A DNA stretch of 64,000 nucleotides from CAYZJV01 sp049310885. Lineage in GTDB: Bacteria > Spirochaetota > Spirochaetia > Sphaerochaetales > Sphaerochaetaceae. The translations under genes and the position numbers were made by a program. This document shows, piece by piece, positions 27,862-36,936 of this stretch. The stretch spans positions 186,001 to 250,000 of the forward strand of contig NZ_JBMDYO010000001.1 of NCBI RefSeq assembly GCF_049310885.1, read 5' to 3'. Each line of letters opens with the position of its first letter. The stretch's first letter is position 1. Under the pieces are notes generated by a model. That model was not told where the DNA came from and did not search any database. It was given only the letters and a program-made list of their open reading frames with translations.

Positions 27862-29295
27862 CTAGTTGGTGTTTTCCAAAACCAATTGATCAAGGATGTC
27901 GATCAATTCTGATTGTTTGTACGGTATTCCTTGTACGACGACGAGATTGATATCACGCAGATGAGAGATATCTTTGAGAGGATTATTATCAAGGACCAGT
28001 AGATCCGCCCGAAATCCTGCTTGGATTGAACCAAATTCATTGGCTTTGCCAAAGCATTCGGCTGCATGTGACGTTGATGAGGCTAGAGCTTCCCAGGGAG
28101 TCATGCCCAACTCGACAAAACTCTCAAGTTCCTTGTGTAGGGAAGTCCCGGCGACCACGTTCAATGTACCGCTATCCGTTCCTGCGGCAATCGGAGCATC
28201 TGCTTCGATAAGTGCTTTAACGATTAATTCAAAGTCCTTAATGTGTTCAGAAGGTAAAATAGAGTAACCATCTACTTTTCTCTTAATGAGAGAAGAAAAT
28301 GAATTGATGGAACCAGACCAGATTTTCCGGTTGGATGCGGATATATAGCGAGTCCATGGATCGGAATCAATATCATCGATATGATCGGGTGTCACAATAT
28401 TTTTCCAGACTTCCAGCGTGGGAACATTCCAAATCCCCGCAACGGCTGAAAGCTCAGCATAATCATCGAGCCTATCAAGGCTGAACTTCATTTTCCCAAA
28501 AGGATTGATATAGCCAGTAAGGTGCTCTATTGAATGCATCAAGGAGCCCTCTATCACCTCTTCAATAGCTACTTCATGAGGAACGTGACCTACAACTGGT
28601 AAATCGAACTTCTCAGCCTCCTCAACAACACTGAAGAAAGCAGTCCGTGGAAGTTTGTTATATATTTTGAAATAGTCAAAACCTTTTTCGCTTGCTATCT
28701 GGACTGCCCGCTTTCCTGCTTCAGCGGAATTGATATCCAAGTAGAGAGATCGATCGAAGTATTTTCCCGTTCTTGCCTCATGGATGGGGCTGGCCTGGTA
28801 CACCCAAGGTGAAAGGACATCTCCTCTTTGGGTAGAATCACGGAATTCCAGGGGGACGTTGAAAGCGAATCTCGTGTCATCACGCCCGGAGTCAGTCAAC
28901 GAAGCCATATTACGTACGGAAGTGACTCCATTTGCCAAAAACAACAGAGGATCCAAGGAATTGAAAAGCAGATGTACATGGGCATCGGCCAAACCCGGGA
29001 CTATCCACTTACCCGAACAATCGATAACATCTGCAGATTTAGGTATCCTATCATAGTCAGTACCTACATATGTGATTGTATTGCCTTCGATAACCACTAT
29101 CGCATTTTCCAAAACCATATCAGGCTCTGTCATCGGAATCACATTTGCATGCACGAAAGCCTGTGTTACCTGTGCCATCTTCAAATCTGGCAGTTCCACC
29201 CGAACCGCACGCGGTCCGGAAAAACACGAGGTCATCAGTAACATGATGCCTAATAGAAACACAATCATACCATTCTTACATTTTTTCCATTGCAT
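27862..29295 (-). CDS. Exported amidohydrolase lipoprotein
   Basis: 477 residues. Lipoprotein signal LLMTSC (Cys24), then a metal-dependent amidohydrolase of the imidazolonepropionase-like/prolidase group: metal ligands in GLADAHVHLLF, GHVPHEV and HSIEHLTG and the catalytic Asp in AAGTDSGTLNVV. Acts outside the cytoplasm on an amide or cyclic substrate, possibly a dipeptide. AGGAGG precedes the start. Pairing with a small outer-membrane barrel gene suggests a joint envelope role. Confidence 0.8.
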   Translation of the reverse strand: MQWKKCKNGMIVFLLGIMLLMTSCFSGPRAVRVELPDLKMAQVTQAFVHANVIPMTEPDMVLENAIVVIEGNTITYVGTDYDRIPKSADVIDCSGKWIVPGLADAHVHLLFNSLDPLLFLANGVTSVRNMASLTDSGRDDTRFAFNVPLEFRDSTQRGDVLSPWVYQASPIHEARTGKYFDRSLYLDINSAEAGKRAVQIASEKGFDYFKIYNKLPRTAFFSVVEEAEKFDLPVVGHVPHEVAIEEVIEGSLMHSIEHLTGYINPFGKMKFSLDRLDDYAELSAVAGIWNVPTLEVWKNIVTPDHIDDIDSDPWTRYISASNRKIWSGSINSFSSLIKRKVDGYSILPSEHIKDFELIVKALIEADAPIAAGTDSGTLNVVAGTSLHKELESFVELGMTPWEALASSTSHAAECFGKANEFGSIQAGFRADLLVLDNNPLKDISHLRDINLVVVQGIPYKQSELIDILDQLVLENTN

Positions 29296-29733
29296 ATCGC
29301 AATCCTCCTCACTCTTGACGAAGGATAGGATATGGTTATACGGAGACTACTCCTATCGAATAAATGTATGAGAATGCGTGTAAACATCTAAGTATTTAGT
29401 TGTAATTGGGTGAATTTGTAGGGATATGATTTGAGGAAACGAGATCATCTACCCCTCTGAGGAAGTAGTTGCTCTACAGTTCTTACAAAAGCATTTAATC
29501 TGAAGGTATGGTATTTAACCGTACGGAAAACCTCGCACTTCGGTTTACTGCACTTATTTTTATACCCTTTTGTCGAACTACTAGTTTCCTGATAATGAAT
29601 GGTAAACCAACCTCCACTCTGTTGCTCAGACTGATTTTTCACCTACAACAATCATGGATAATCACTTTTCATAGAATGTATGTACAAATCACAAATAATA
29701 CACTATTATAATGATAATTCAGGAGATTCCAGC
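29296..29733. other. Gap between divergent genes, promoter of fic
   Basis: About 440 bases between the amidohydrolase and Fic genes. A TATAAT box at 29706-29711 stands before the Fic gene, 22 bases from its start. Short open frames on both strands in 29445-29711 lack ribosome-binding sites and known motifs; I do not call them genes. Confidence 0.5.
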
Positions 29734-31275
29734 ATGGGTAATATTTTTTCAGGGCCTGTAACCGTTTTTCATGGATTCTTACTGCCAGAGGAAGCAATCC
29801 CAGTGGGGTATGTTGCTCTCATTGATGCATACCAACTTCCTGCACCCTTTCCTCGACTGAAAATGGCAATCGGTTTGAAACATAATATTGTAACAAAATT
29901 GGGGTGGCACTTGCTGACACCCAGACATCAACCAGAAGAGACTCTCATAGGGCATCTTGAATTTGCTTTAAAATATGAAGGACTTGATTTGTGTATATTG
30001 AAAAAATTGTTCGAGGTAGTCAATAGACGAACGATTGAAACCATAATTCAAGAGACGATTACTGGTTCATACAGCAGACGGATTTGGTTTCTCTATGAAT
30101 GGCTCATGGGAACACTCCTTGATATCCCTGATGCTAAGAAAGGAAATTACGTATTGGTTGTGAATCCCAAACAGCAAGTTACCATAAAAGGAGAAAATTC
30201 CAAAAGACACCGTGTTGTGAACAATCTCCCGGGGACTCCTGATTTTTGTCCGATGATCAAAAAAACGGAAGAACTTGAAGAATTTCTCAAGATGGACCTT
30301 AAACTTAAAGCTCGCCAAGTCATTTCAGCTATTCCAAAGGATGTCGTGGCCCGTGCTGCAGCATTCTTGCTACTTAAAGATTCCAAGGCAAGTTTTTCCA
30401 TTGAAAATGAGTCACCCGCCCATGATAGGATTCAGCGATGGGGCAATGTTTTGAGAGAAGCAGGGAAATCGCCTTTGAGCAAAGAGGAGCTGATACGTCT
30501 CCAACATATTGTGATAGGCTCTAGAGGTTTTGTAAAAATTGGGTTCAGGGACGAAGGGGGCTTCATTGGAGAACATGATAGGGAAACAGGAACACCTATT
30601 GTTGAACATATAAGTGCTAGATATGAAGATGTTGACTCATTGATTTCAGGACTTATTGCATATAGCAAAAGAGTTTTCCAAAAAATCGATCCAGTCGTTG
30701 CCGCAGCTGCGATTGCCTTCGGTTTTGTGATTATCCATCCATTCTCTGATGGAAATGGAAGAATTCATCGATATCTCATCCATCATATTCTCGCAGAGCA
30801 TGGTTACAATCCTCCAGGAATGATATTTCCTATTTCAAGTGCAATGCTACTTCGAATAGAAGAATATGCAACCATCCTAAAAGATTACTCACAAAGCATT
30901 CTCCCTTTCATACGATGGGAACCTACAGAAGATCACAATGTACGTGTTCTGAATTCGACAATAGATTACTACCGATACTTTGATGCGACCCCCTATGCAG
31001 AGTTCCTCTATCATTGTGTGCAGCAGACGATTGAACATGATCTCCCGAAAGAGACACGATTCCTCGTGAATTATGATCGGTTTAGAGAAACTGTACAGGA
31101 TTCCGTTGAGATGCCTGATTCTACCGTCTTCCTCTTGTATAGTTTCATCTCACAGAATATGGGAAAACTATCAAAACGAGCACGTGAAAAGGAATTCCTA
31201 CAGTTAACTGAAGAAGAAATTGAACACTTTGAAGCTGCTTATGATAGGCTATTCAATGCCGTTGCGCTTGAGTAG
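29734..31275 (+). CDS. Fic-family protein (predicted AMPylase)
   Basis: 513 residues. The catalytic Fic loop HPFSDGNGRIHR (His335) is complete, so transfer of AMP or another nucleotide moiety to a target protein is expected. An inhibitory-helix motif of the (S/T)xxxE(G/N) type is present as SFSIEN from about residue 220, N-terminal to the Fic core, so the enzyme is probably self-inhibited. No antitoxin gene is adjacent. The ATG at 29734 follows AGGAG; an ATG at 29680 lacks a site. Confidence 0.88.
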   Translation: MGNIFSGPVTVFHGFLLPEEAIPVGYVALIDAYQLPAPFPRLKMAIGLKHNIVTKLGWHLLTPRHQPEETLIGHLEFALKYEGLDLCILKKLFEVVNRRTIETIIQETITGSYSRRIWFLYEWLMGTLLDIPDAKKGNYVLVVNPKQQVTIKGENSKRHRVVNNLPGTPDFCPMIKKTEELEEFLKMDLKLKARQVISAIPKDVVARAAAFLLLKDSKASFSIENESPAHDRIQRWGNVLREAGKSPLSKEELIRLQHIVIGSRGFVKIGFRDEGGFIGEHDRETGTPIVEHISARYEDVDSLISGLIAYSKRVFQKIDPVVAAAAIAFGFVIIHPFSDGNGRIHRYLIHHILAEHGYNPPGMIFPISSAMLLRIEEYATILKDYSQSILPFIRWEPTEDHNVRVLNSTIDYYRYFDATPYAEFLYHCVQQTIEHDLPKETRFLVNYDRFRETVQDSVEMPDSTVFLLYSFISQNMGKLSKRAREKEFLQLTEEEIEHFEAAYDRLFNAVALE

Positions 31276-31364
31276 TTTTCGCAAAATAGAGAGAAAACCA
31301 CCAGGAAGCTCTGGCCAGACTTTGTAGGTGTCTATAAAATTAGACATAAAAAGTTTCAATTTCT

Positions 31365-31634
31365 CTATTCATTTTCTAAAAGTTGACTCACCAGCGTAAT
31401 TCGATTGTATGTCACAGTAAGCATTGGACTATTCATCGTTCCATCTTGTGAAATCGCTTCTTTGTAAAGTCTGAGCCATTTCTTGAAAGCTAACAATTGA
31501 TGCGCCGTTTGCATTACAGAAGTCAGCAAGCTATATCCCCATGTTGTTCTTATACCGAAGGATGAGAAATTCGTTCTGTAACGGGTTATAGTATTTTTCC
31601 ATGGTTCAAGTAGACTCCATTTCTTTAGCGAAAT
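31365..31634 (-). pseudogene. Open-frame remnant of an unrecognised gene
   Basis: A 90-codon frame without a stop but also without a plausible start (first Met near codon 41, no ribosome-binding site). Its predicted residues, rich in aromatic and basic side chains (LLEPWKNTITRYRTNF, LLAFKKWLRLYKEAI), look like real protein. It may be the 3' remnant of a decayed gene. Flanks 31276-31364 and 31635-31720 show nothing else. Confidence 0.3.
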
Positions 31635-31720
31635 TCATCTCTGGAATAAAATCTTTTTCATCACTTCGTGTCTTCTTTTACGATAGTATCAAATCCTTGG
31701 TAAGTGTCTCGGTGGTCGCC

Positions 31721-32665
31721 CTATGAACGTGCGAATGTTGCGATTTTCTCCAGGGACATCTCCACTTTACTTGCATCGACATCGACACAAACCTTGGTGG
31801 TGGGATTCCCTTCCCGGAGTCTTCTGTGGTCCACTATCGTCCGCCCCCTGTCCACCCCTTCGGTCTCCACCGTCAGATGCAGAGGAATGATCGTGAAATA
31901 TTCTGGATGCAAAGAACATACGACAGCCGAGGGATCATGGACATAGGTCTCGTCGCTACCCAAAGTATTGGTAATGTAGTACTCAACCATGCCGGCGAAC
32001 AGGATACCGAACTGCTTCCCACCGGAACGCCATAGATCCGCATCATGCTGTGTCAGTCTTGAACGCATCGTTACATCCAAACCCACCATGGTTACATCGA
32101 GCCCGCTCTCGAACACCATCTTGGCCGCTTCAGGATCTTGCGAGATGTTTGCCTCGGCGAAGTGATTCACATTCCCCCGCACGGTGAGCGCGCCACCCAT
32201 TACCACCACTTGACCGTTCCAAAAGCACAACTCGGGTTCCCTTTGGAGCACGGTGGCAAGATTGGTCAAGGGACCGGTGGTGATGATCGTGAGGTCCTTA
32301 CCGTAGGAATGCATCGAATTGATGATGAAGTCGAACGCACTTTCCTTCTCGACCTCACGTGTCGATCTGGAAAAGCTCACCTGTCCCACTCCGTTCCTTC
32401 CATGGATTCTCACACTTACATCATGGGGTTGAAACTTCTGCTGGTTGAGTGCATGGTATGCACCTTCATACACAGGGACATCGGAGCGACCAACCAATGC
32501 GAGCACATCGAGTGCATTGCGTGCTCCGACGTCGGTGGTCACGTTGCCGAATGTAGCGGTCACTCCAAGCAAATTTACCGAAGGATCGATGGCAGCAAGA
32601 GCCAATGCGATGGAGTCGTCGACTCCCGTATCGAGATCCAATATGATATTCTTTTTCATATCCAA
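31721..32665 (-). CDS. Inosine/uridine-preferring nucleoside hydrolase
   Basis: 314 residues, IunH family. It hydrolyses ribonucleosides to base and ribose. The calcium-binding N-terminus is ILDLDTGVDDSIALALA; further marks are TTGPLTNLATVL, VVMGGALTVRGNVN and YVHDPSAVV with the active-site His. Last gene of the nucleoside uptake and salvage cluster. A TTG at 32665 is seven bases from AAGGA and is my start; the ATG at 32659 is also possible. Confidence 0.9.
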   Translation of the reverse strand: MDMKKNIILDLDTGVDDSIALALAAIDPSVNLLGVTATFGNVTTDVGARNALDVLALVGRSDVPVYEGAYHALNQQKFQPHDVSVRIHGRNGVGQVSFSRSTREVEKESAFDFIINSMHSYGKDLTIITTGPLTNLATVLQREPELCFWNGQVVVMGGALTVRGNVNHFAEANISQDPEAAKMVFESGLDVTMVGLDVTMRSRLTQHDADLWRSGGKQFGILFAGMVEYYITNTLGSDETYVHDPSAVVCSLHPEYFTIIPLHLTVETEGVDRGRTIVDHRRLREGNPTTKVCVDVDASKVEMSLEKIATFARS

Positions 32666-32712
32666 TTACCGGTCCTTCTCTCTGAGTACAATGCTATTGA
32701 GCTAGGAGAAGA

Positions 32713-32743
32713 GGATTGCAGAATGGGTACCCCTTCGCAATCC
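32713..32743 (-). other. Intercistronic hairpin before the nucleoside hydrolase gene
   Basis: GGATTGC and GCAATCC form a perfect stem around an inner GGGTACCC palindrome. The minus-strand sequence after it is TCTTCTCC, not a T-run. It may be an mRNA processing or stability element. Confidence 0.45.
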
Positions 32744-32826
32744 CCTTAAAAGCTGGTGAGCAAGACTTACACCATAACTTTGATGATACTCTTCTGTTTC
32801 TAGGGGTCTAGAATGCAGACAATGTG

Positions 32827-33612
32827 TTAAGTTGCACTCTTTCCCTGGGATATAGATTCCCAACGGGCGATTGCCTCAAGGACCACACGAATCTCCAGAT
32901 CCCAGGCTTCGATCAACTTGGTGTTTTCAGTCGTGTAGATTACTTCACCCGTGGTCAGGTTTCCGCTGGTTCCACAGATACATGCAGTTGCTACATCCCG
33001 CATATGGCCGATAGTGAACAAAGCAGAAGCTTCCATCTCGATATTCTGAATCTTGAGATCCTGAAGTTTCTTGATAAATTCCGGCGATTCTCCATAGAAT
33101 GCATCGTCAGTGCTGGTGATTCCTGCAAATACACCGACCTCAGAATCGGTAGCCATCTCCTTGGCTGTCGCAATCAGGTGATTGGTGAAGGCGAAATCGG
33201 GAACTGCAGGAAAATTTTCTGGGACATAGAACTTTGATGTACCTTCGTTCTTCATAGCACCAGTAGTAATCATCAGGTCACCAATCTTTATACCAGGGTC
33301 AATTGCTGCGGAACTGCCTATCCGGATGAGCGTCTTCGCCCCGATATTGATCAGCTCCTCAGCCGCTATGGCTGCAGAGGGACAACCCATTCCGGTGCTC
33401 GTCACACTCACCTTCACCCCCTTGTAATATCCTGTGAAGGTACGGTGCTCACGATGGTTGGCCACAAGCTTGGCGTCATCCAAATATTTGGCGACCCGAT
33501 CACTCCTGGCGGGATCGCCTGGAAGCAATACATATTCGCCGATTTCGCCGACATCGAGTTCGATGTGATACTGTTTCGTGTTTTTGGTAATTGCACTTTT
33601 ATCCAATGCCAT
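32827..33612 (-). CDS. udp: Uridine phosphorylase-like nucleoside phosphorylase
   Basis: 261 residues of the NP-I phosphorylase family, splitting a nucleoside with phosphate. Phosphate-site LLPGDPARSDRVAKYL, HREHRTFTGYYKG, the signature STGMGCPSAAIAAEELI and the ribose-binding NIEMEAS are all present. Overall it looks most like uridine phosphorylase. Start at 33612 after AAGGAG; the upstream in-frame ATG at 33672 would run into the amidohydrolase gene. Located in the BMP nucleoside transport cluster. Confidence 0.86.
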   Translation of the reverse strand: MALDKSAITKNTKQYHIELDVGEIGEYVLLPGDPARSDRVAKYLDDAKLVANHREHRTFTGYYKGVKVSVTSTGMGCPSAAIAAEELINIGAKTLIRIGSSAAIDPGIKIGDLMITTGAMKNEGTSKFYVPENFPAVPDFAFTNHLIATAKEMATDSEVGVFAGITSTDDAFYGESPEFIKKLQDLKIQNIEMEASALFTIGHMRDVATACICGTSGNLTTGEVIYTTENTKLIEAWDLEIRVVLEAIARWESISQGKSAT

Positions 33613-33623
33613 GATGTTACTCC

Positions 33624-34952
33624 TTAAGTAGATTCCGTTTTCCGTTGTATTTCTTTGCGAATTTCGTTGCATTGTCCCATGATTGCGTATCTGTCCAACG
33701 AGGATACGGAACGATCACGCATGAGCCACCTTCCTGCAACCATTGTATCTGCCACATCCCTACCGGATGCACTATAGACCAATGCAGTATACAGATCATT
33801 CGCAGTTCGTGTGACAAATGGGGAGAAATGTGGAGAATCGAGGTCGATGGCGATAAGGTCCGCCTGCTTGCCTACCTCGAGCGTACCGATGACATCTTCC
33901 AAACCGAGGGCTTGGGCTCCACAGATGGTAGCGAGGTGGACCGCCTCTCTTACATCACATATCGTCGGATCCTTCTCGGCTTGCTTCTGGATCAACATAC
34001 CCACTTTGAGGTCCTGCAGAAGATCCAACGTGTTGTTGCTCTGGGCACCATCGGTACCAATGGACAATTGCACTCCCGCTTTTCGAAGTGCTCGATACGG
34101 CATGATGCCGGAGACAAGCTTAAGATTGCTTACCGGATTGTAGGAGACATGTACATCATGAGCTGCGAGAATATGGATATCTTCATCGGAAAGATGCACA
34201 CAGTGAGCAGCGAGTATATGTCGGTCCAACACGCCTAGGTCTGCCAGCCAACGTGTGGGGGAAACCCCATGCAATCGGATGATGTCATGGTTCTCTTTAT
34301 CTGTTTCCGATATATGGGTATGTATTATTACACCTGTAAGCTCTGAGATTTCCACCACTGCTTTCCATTGATCTGAAGTCACACTATAAGGGGCGTGAGG
34401 CCCCAGCCCAGCATGTATCAATGGATTTCGTCCCTTCCACTTTGCTATGAAATCAGCGGCGTTTTGTAGTATTTGTCCTTTCGATGCGTCACCATTTGCA
34501 AAGATAGTTGAACATACAAAAGCTCTCAAACCGCTTTCAGCGATAGCTTGGGCAGTGGTATCAGCCCAGTAGAATTGATCCGCAATGGTAGTGACGCCGT
34601 TGGAAATACTCTCCACACAAGCCAATCGAGTACCCCATTGTGCCCCCTGTGCATCCAAGAGTGCTTCGGCCGGCCACATGAGATCATTGAGCCAAGTATG
34701 CAATTCCACGTCCTCCCCCAGATTCCTGAAAAGGGGAGAATGGGTATGGATGTGGGTATTCACCAACCCAGGCATAACCAACTTCCCACTGAAATCCAGC
34801 TCCTCAAAAGGTTCTTGCGGAATAATCATTTCATCATCAGGTCCGATAAAAGTGATAATGCCATCTTCTATGACGATACATCCGTCTGGATGGAAGTGGT
34901 CGGATTCATCGATGGTGAGCACCACAGCATGGCGTAGTACGATTCTATGCAT
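33624..34952 (-). CDS. MtaD-like amidohydrolase (MTA/SAH/adenosine-type deaminase)
   Basis: 442 residues, TRZ/ATZ-type amidohydrolase. Metal ligands and catalytic residues are visible in VNTHIHTHSP, GPHAPYSV, IHTHISETDKENH, LAAHCVHLSDEDI and IGTDGAQSNNTLDLL, in the order of 5-methylthioadenosine/S-adenosylhomocysteine deaminases. In this operon the substrate is probably an imported adenosine-type nucleoside or MTA. Its ATG shares a base with the stop of the upstream permease (TAATG). Guanine deaminase or chlorohydrolase-type activity is an alternative. Confidence 0.85.
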   Translation of the reverse strand: MHRIVLRHAVVLTIDESDHFHPDGCIVIEDGIITFIGPDDEMIIPQEPFEELDFSGKLVMPGLVNTHIHTHSPLFRNLGEDVELHTWLNDLMWPAEALLDAQGAQWGTRLACVESISNGVTTIADQFYWADTTAQAIAESGLRAFVCSTIFANGDASKGQILQNAADFIAKWKGRNPLIHAGLGPHAPYSVTSDQWKAVVEISELTGVIIHTHISETDKENHDIIRLHGVSPTRWLADLGVLDRHILAAHCVHLSDEDIHILAAHDVHVSYNPVSNLKLVSGIMPYRALRKAGVQLSIGTDGAQSNNTLDLLQDLKVGMLIQKQAEKDPTICDVREAVHLATICGAQALGLEDVIGTLEVGKQADLIAIDLDSPHFSPFVTRTANDLYTALVYSASGRDVADTMVAGRWLMRDRSVSSLDRYAIMGQCNEIRKEIQRKTEST

Positions 34953-35869
34953 TACAATACCCCTAGCTTTGCCGGAGATTTTGCCTTTCGGCCGATTCCG
35001 ACCAACACCAGCAATGTAATCACATACGGCATGATCTGGCTGATCTGTTCAGGCATTTGGATATAGGAGAACTGGAAACGTAGCGCTTGGGTAAAAGCGA
35101 ACAAGAGACTCGCCAACAATGCTCCGATAGGATTCCAACCGCCAAGGATATTGGCTGCAATAGCCATGAATCCACGACCTGCAACCATATTGTTCACAAA
35201 AAGATTGCTATGGACTACAGAGAGATAAGCTCCTCCAAGAGCTGCAAGGGCACTACCCACAACGATTGCAAAGGTGCGGTATTTAGTCACCGGGATACCT
35301 GCAGTCGCAGCAGCCAAAGGATGTTCTCCAATCGAAGTCAAACGAAGCCCTATCTTGGTTTTCGCCAACACATAGGCGGCGAACAAAGCGATGAATAGTG
35401 ATGCAATTATGAGTGGTGACTGATCGGAGAACATCGCTCCAACAACCGGAATCCGATTAAGAAGTGGTAAAGTAAATGTTCCCAACTGGTCAACGGTTCC
35501 ACTGATACCTTCTTTGTTCCAAATCGACTTAACTGTGACTACTGTAAGACCGGCTGCAAGAGAATTGAGTCCGATACCGATCACCGATTGGTTTGCTTTG
35601 AAGTAGAGCACGCAAAGGGCATAGAGGCCTCCCACGGCGACACCTGTGATCAATGCTACAATGAGACCGACTAAGGCACTACCAAAAATATGGGATCCCA
35701 CTACAGCCCCCATGGCTCCCAAGAGCATGATACCTTCTATTCCCAGATTGATGACGCCGGATCGTTCACTGATGGACACTCCGATTGCGGCAAGAGCGAT
35801 GGGAATGCTGAGACGAAACGTCATAAGCAACAGATTGACGATGGTAGAGAGTAATTCCATGATTTTCAT
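34952..35869 (-). CDS. BMP-type nucleoside ABC transporter permease (second)
   Basis: 305-residue permease with about 8-9 membrane segments. The block VSISERSGVINLGIEGIMLLGAM is diagnostic of the YufQ/NupQ-type permeases that work with BMP lipoproteins. The start at 35869 overlaps the stop of the other permease (ATGA) and gives the family's usual length; a long upstream extension in the same frame is spurious. Confidence 0.92.
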   Translation of the reverse strand: MKIMELLSTIVNLLLMTFRLSIPIALAAIGVSISERSGVINLGIEGIMLLGAMGAVVGSHIFGSALVGLIVALITGVAVGGLYALCVLYFKANQSVIGIGLNSLAAGLTVVTVKSIWNKEGISGTVDQLGTFTLPLLNRIPVVGAMFSDQSPLIIASLFIALFAAYVLAKTKIGLRLTSIGEHPLAAATAGIPVTKYRTFAIVVGSALAALGGAYLSVVHSNLFVNNMVAGRGFMAIAANILGGWNPIGALLASLLFAFTQALRFQFSYIQMPEQISQIMPYVITLLVLVGIGRKAKSPAKLGVL

Positions 35870-36936
35870 CTCTCCTTTCTGTGTAGCAGATAACGAATGA
35901 AGTTGGGTGTCGCGATGAATATGATCACCAAACCTTGGATGACTTTGTCGATATGGGCCGAAACACCTTCCATGAGCCCCATCTGCATAGCTCCTGCCTG
36001 TAACCCTCCGAAGAGGATTGCAGCCAAAATGATGCCTATGGGAGTACCTTGCCCGATAAATGCGATCGCAATGCCAGTAAATCCGATGCCTGGAGAAAAC
36101 CCATCGATGAATCGGCCGTATGTGCCGAAAACTTCGAAAATACCTGCCATGGAAGCCAGTGCTCCCGATACCGCCATTACCAAAATGGTAGTCCATACGT
36201 TGTGGACACCACCTGTGCCGGCGGCATTCGGGTTGTTGCCCAAGGCCTTCACCTCATACCCGAATACCGTATGACGGAAAACAAACCAATAGACAAAGCA
36301 CATGAACAATGCGATATAGAGGCTGGTGGTCAGCTGACTGTTCGCTACGATTGTTGGCAACTGCATCCCTGCGGGGAGAGTTTCTGTTTGGGGAGTCATG
36401 CTCCCTTCCTGCATCAGATGGTTATTCACGAAATAACTGGTGAGCAGTTGCGCAATATAGTTGAGCATGATGGCAACGATGACTTCGTTGATCTGCAACT
36501 TGGCTTTGATTAAGCCAATGGCACCTCCCCATGCCATACCGGCAACCATTCCTGCTAGGACCGCAAGAGGAAGGGAAACTACGAGTGGTAGCGAGTTCCC
36601 CAAAGCCAATGCAACCACAGCACTGGTAAATCCACCAATGTACAACTGTCCTTCTCCGCCGATATTGAACATCCCACCTTTCAGTGCGAATCCAACAGCG
36701 AGACCCACGAAAATAAGAGGCACGCTACGGCATAAGGTGAGCGAAATGGCGTATAGGGAACCAAAGGAACCTCGGAACAGCGCCATGTAGGCATTGAAGG
36801 GATTGTATCCCATCGCGAGCATGATAAAGGCTACCAGAACGAATGAGACTCCTATCGCCAGAAGGGAATACCAGAGGCTTTCCCAATTCTTACTCATGCC
36901 CGCATTGGCACGTATGTTGTGTTTGCCCATGCTCAT
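35866..36936 (-). CDS. BMP-type nucleoside ABC transporter permease (first)
   Basis: 356-residue permease with about 10 segments, YufP/NupP type; FALKGGMFNIGGEGQLYIGGF and NEVIVAIMLNYIAQLL are typical. The ATG overlaps the ATPase stop by four bases and AGGAGG lies upstream, within the ATPase 3' end. Confidence 0.92.
   Translation of the reverse strand: MSMGKHNIRANAGMSKNWESLWYSLLAIGVSFVLVAFIMLAMGYNPFNAYMALFRGSFGSLYAISLTLCRSVPLIFVGLAVGFALKGGMFNIGGEGQLYIGGFTSAVVALALGNSLPLVVSLPLAVLAGMVAGMAWGGAIGLIKAKLQINEVIVAIMLNYIAQLLTSYFVNNHLMQEGSMTPQTETLPAGMQLPTIVANSQLTTSLYIALFMCFVYWFVFRHTVFGYEVKALGNNPNAAGTGGVHNVWTTILVMAVSGALASMAGIFEVFGTYGRFIDGFSPGIGFTGIAIAFIGQGTPIGIILAAILFGGLQAGAMQMGLMEGVSAHIDKVIQGLVIIFIATPNFIRYLLHRKER

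Noticed and set aside
29445..29711. Short open frames on both strands between the amidohydrolase and Fic genes
   Set aside because: No ribosome-binding sites, no known motifs, and the plus-strand frame covers the Fic promoter.
33613..33672. Upstream start of the uridine phosphorylase gene
   Set aside because: It would overlap the amidohydrolase gene; the ATG at 33612 has AAGGAG and matches the family start.
35870..36196. N-terminal extension of the second nucleoside permease
   Set aside because: The extra 109 residues are rich in His and Arg and lie inside the first permease gene; the ATGA overlap at 35869 gives the normal family length.
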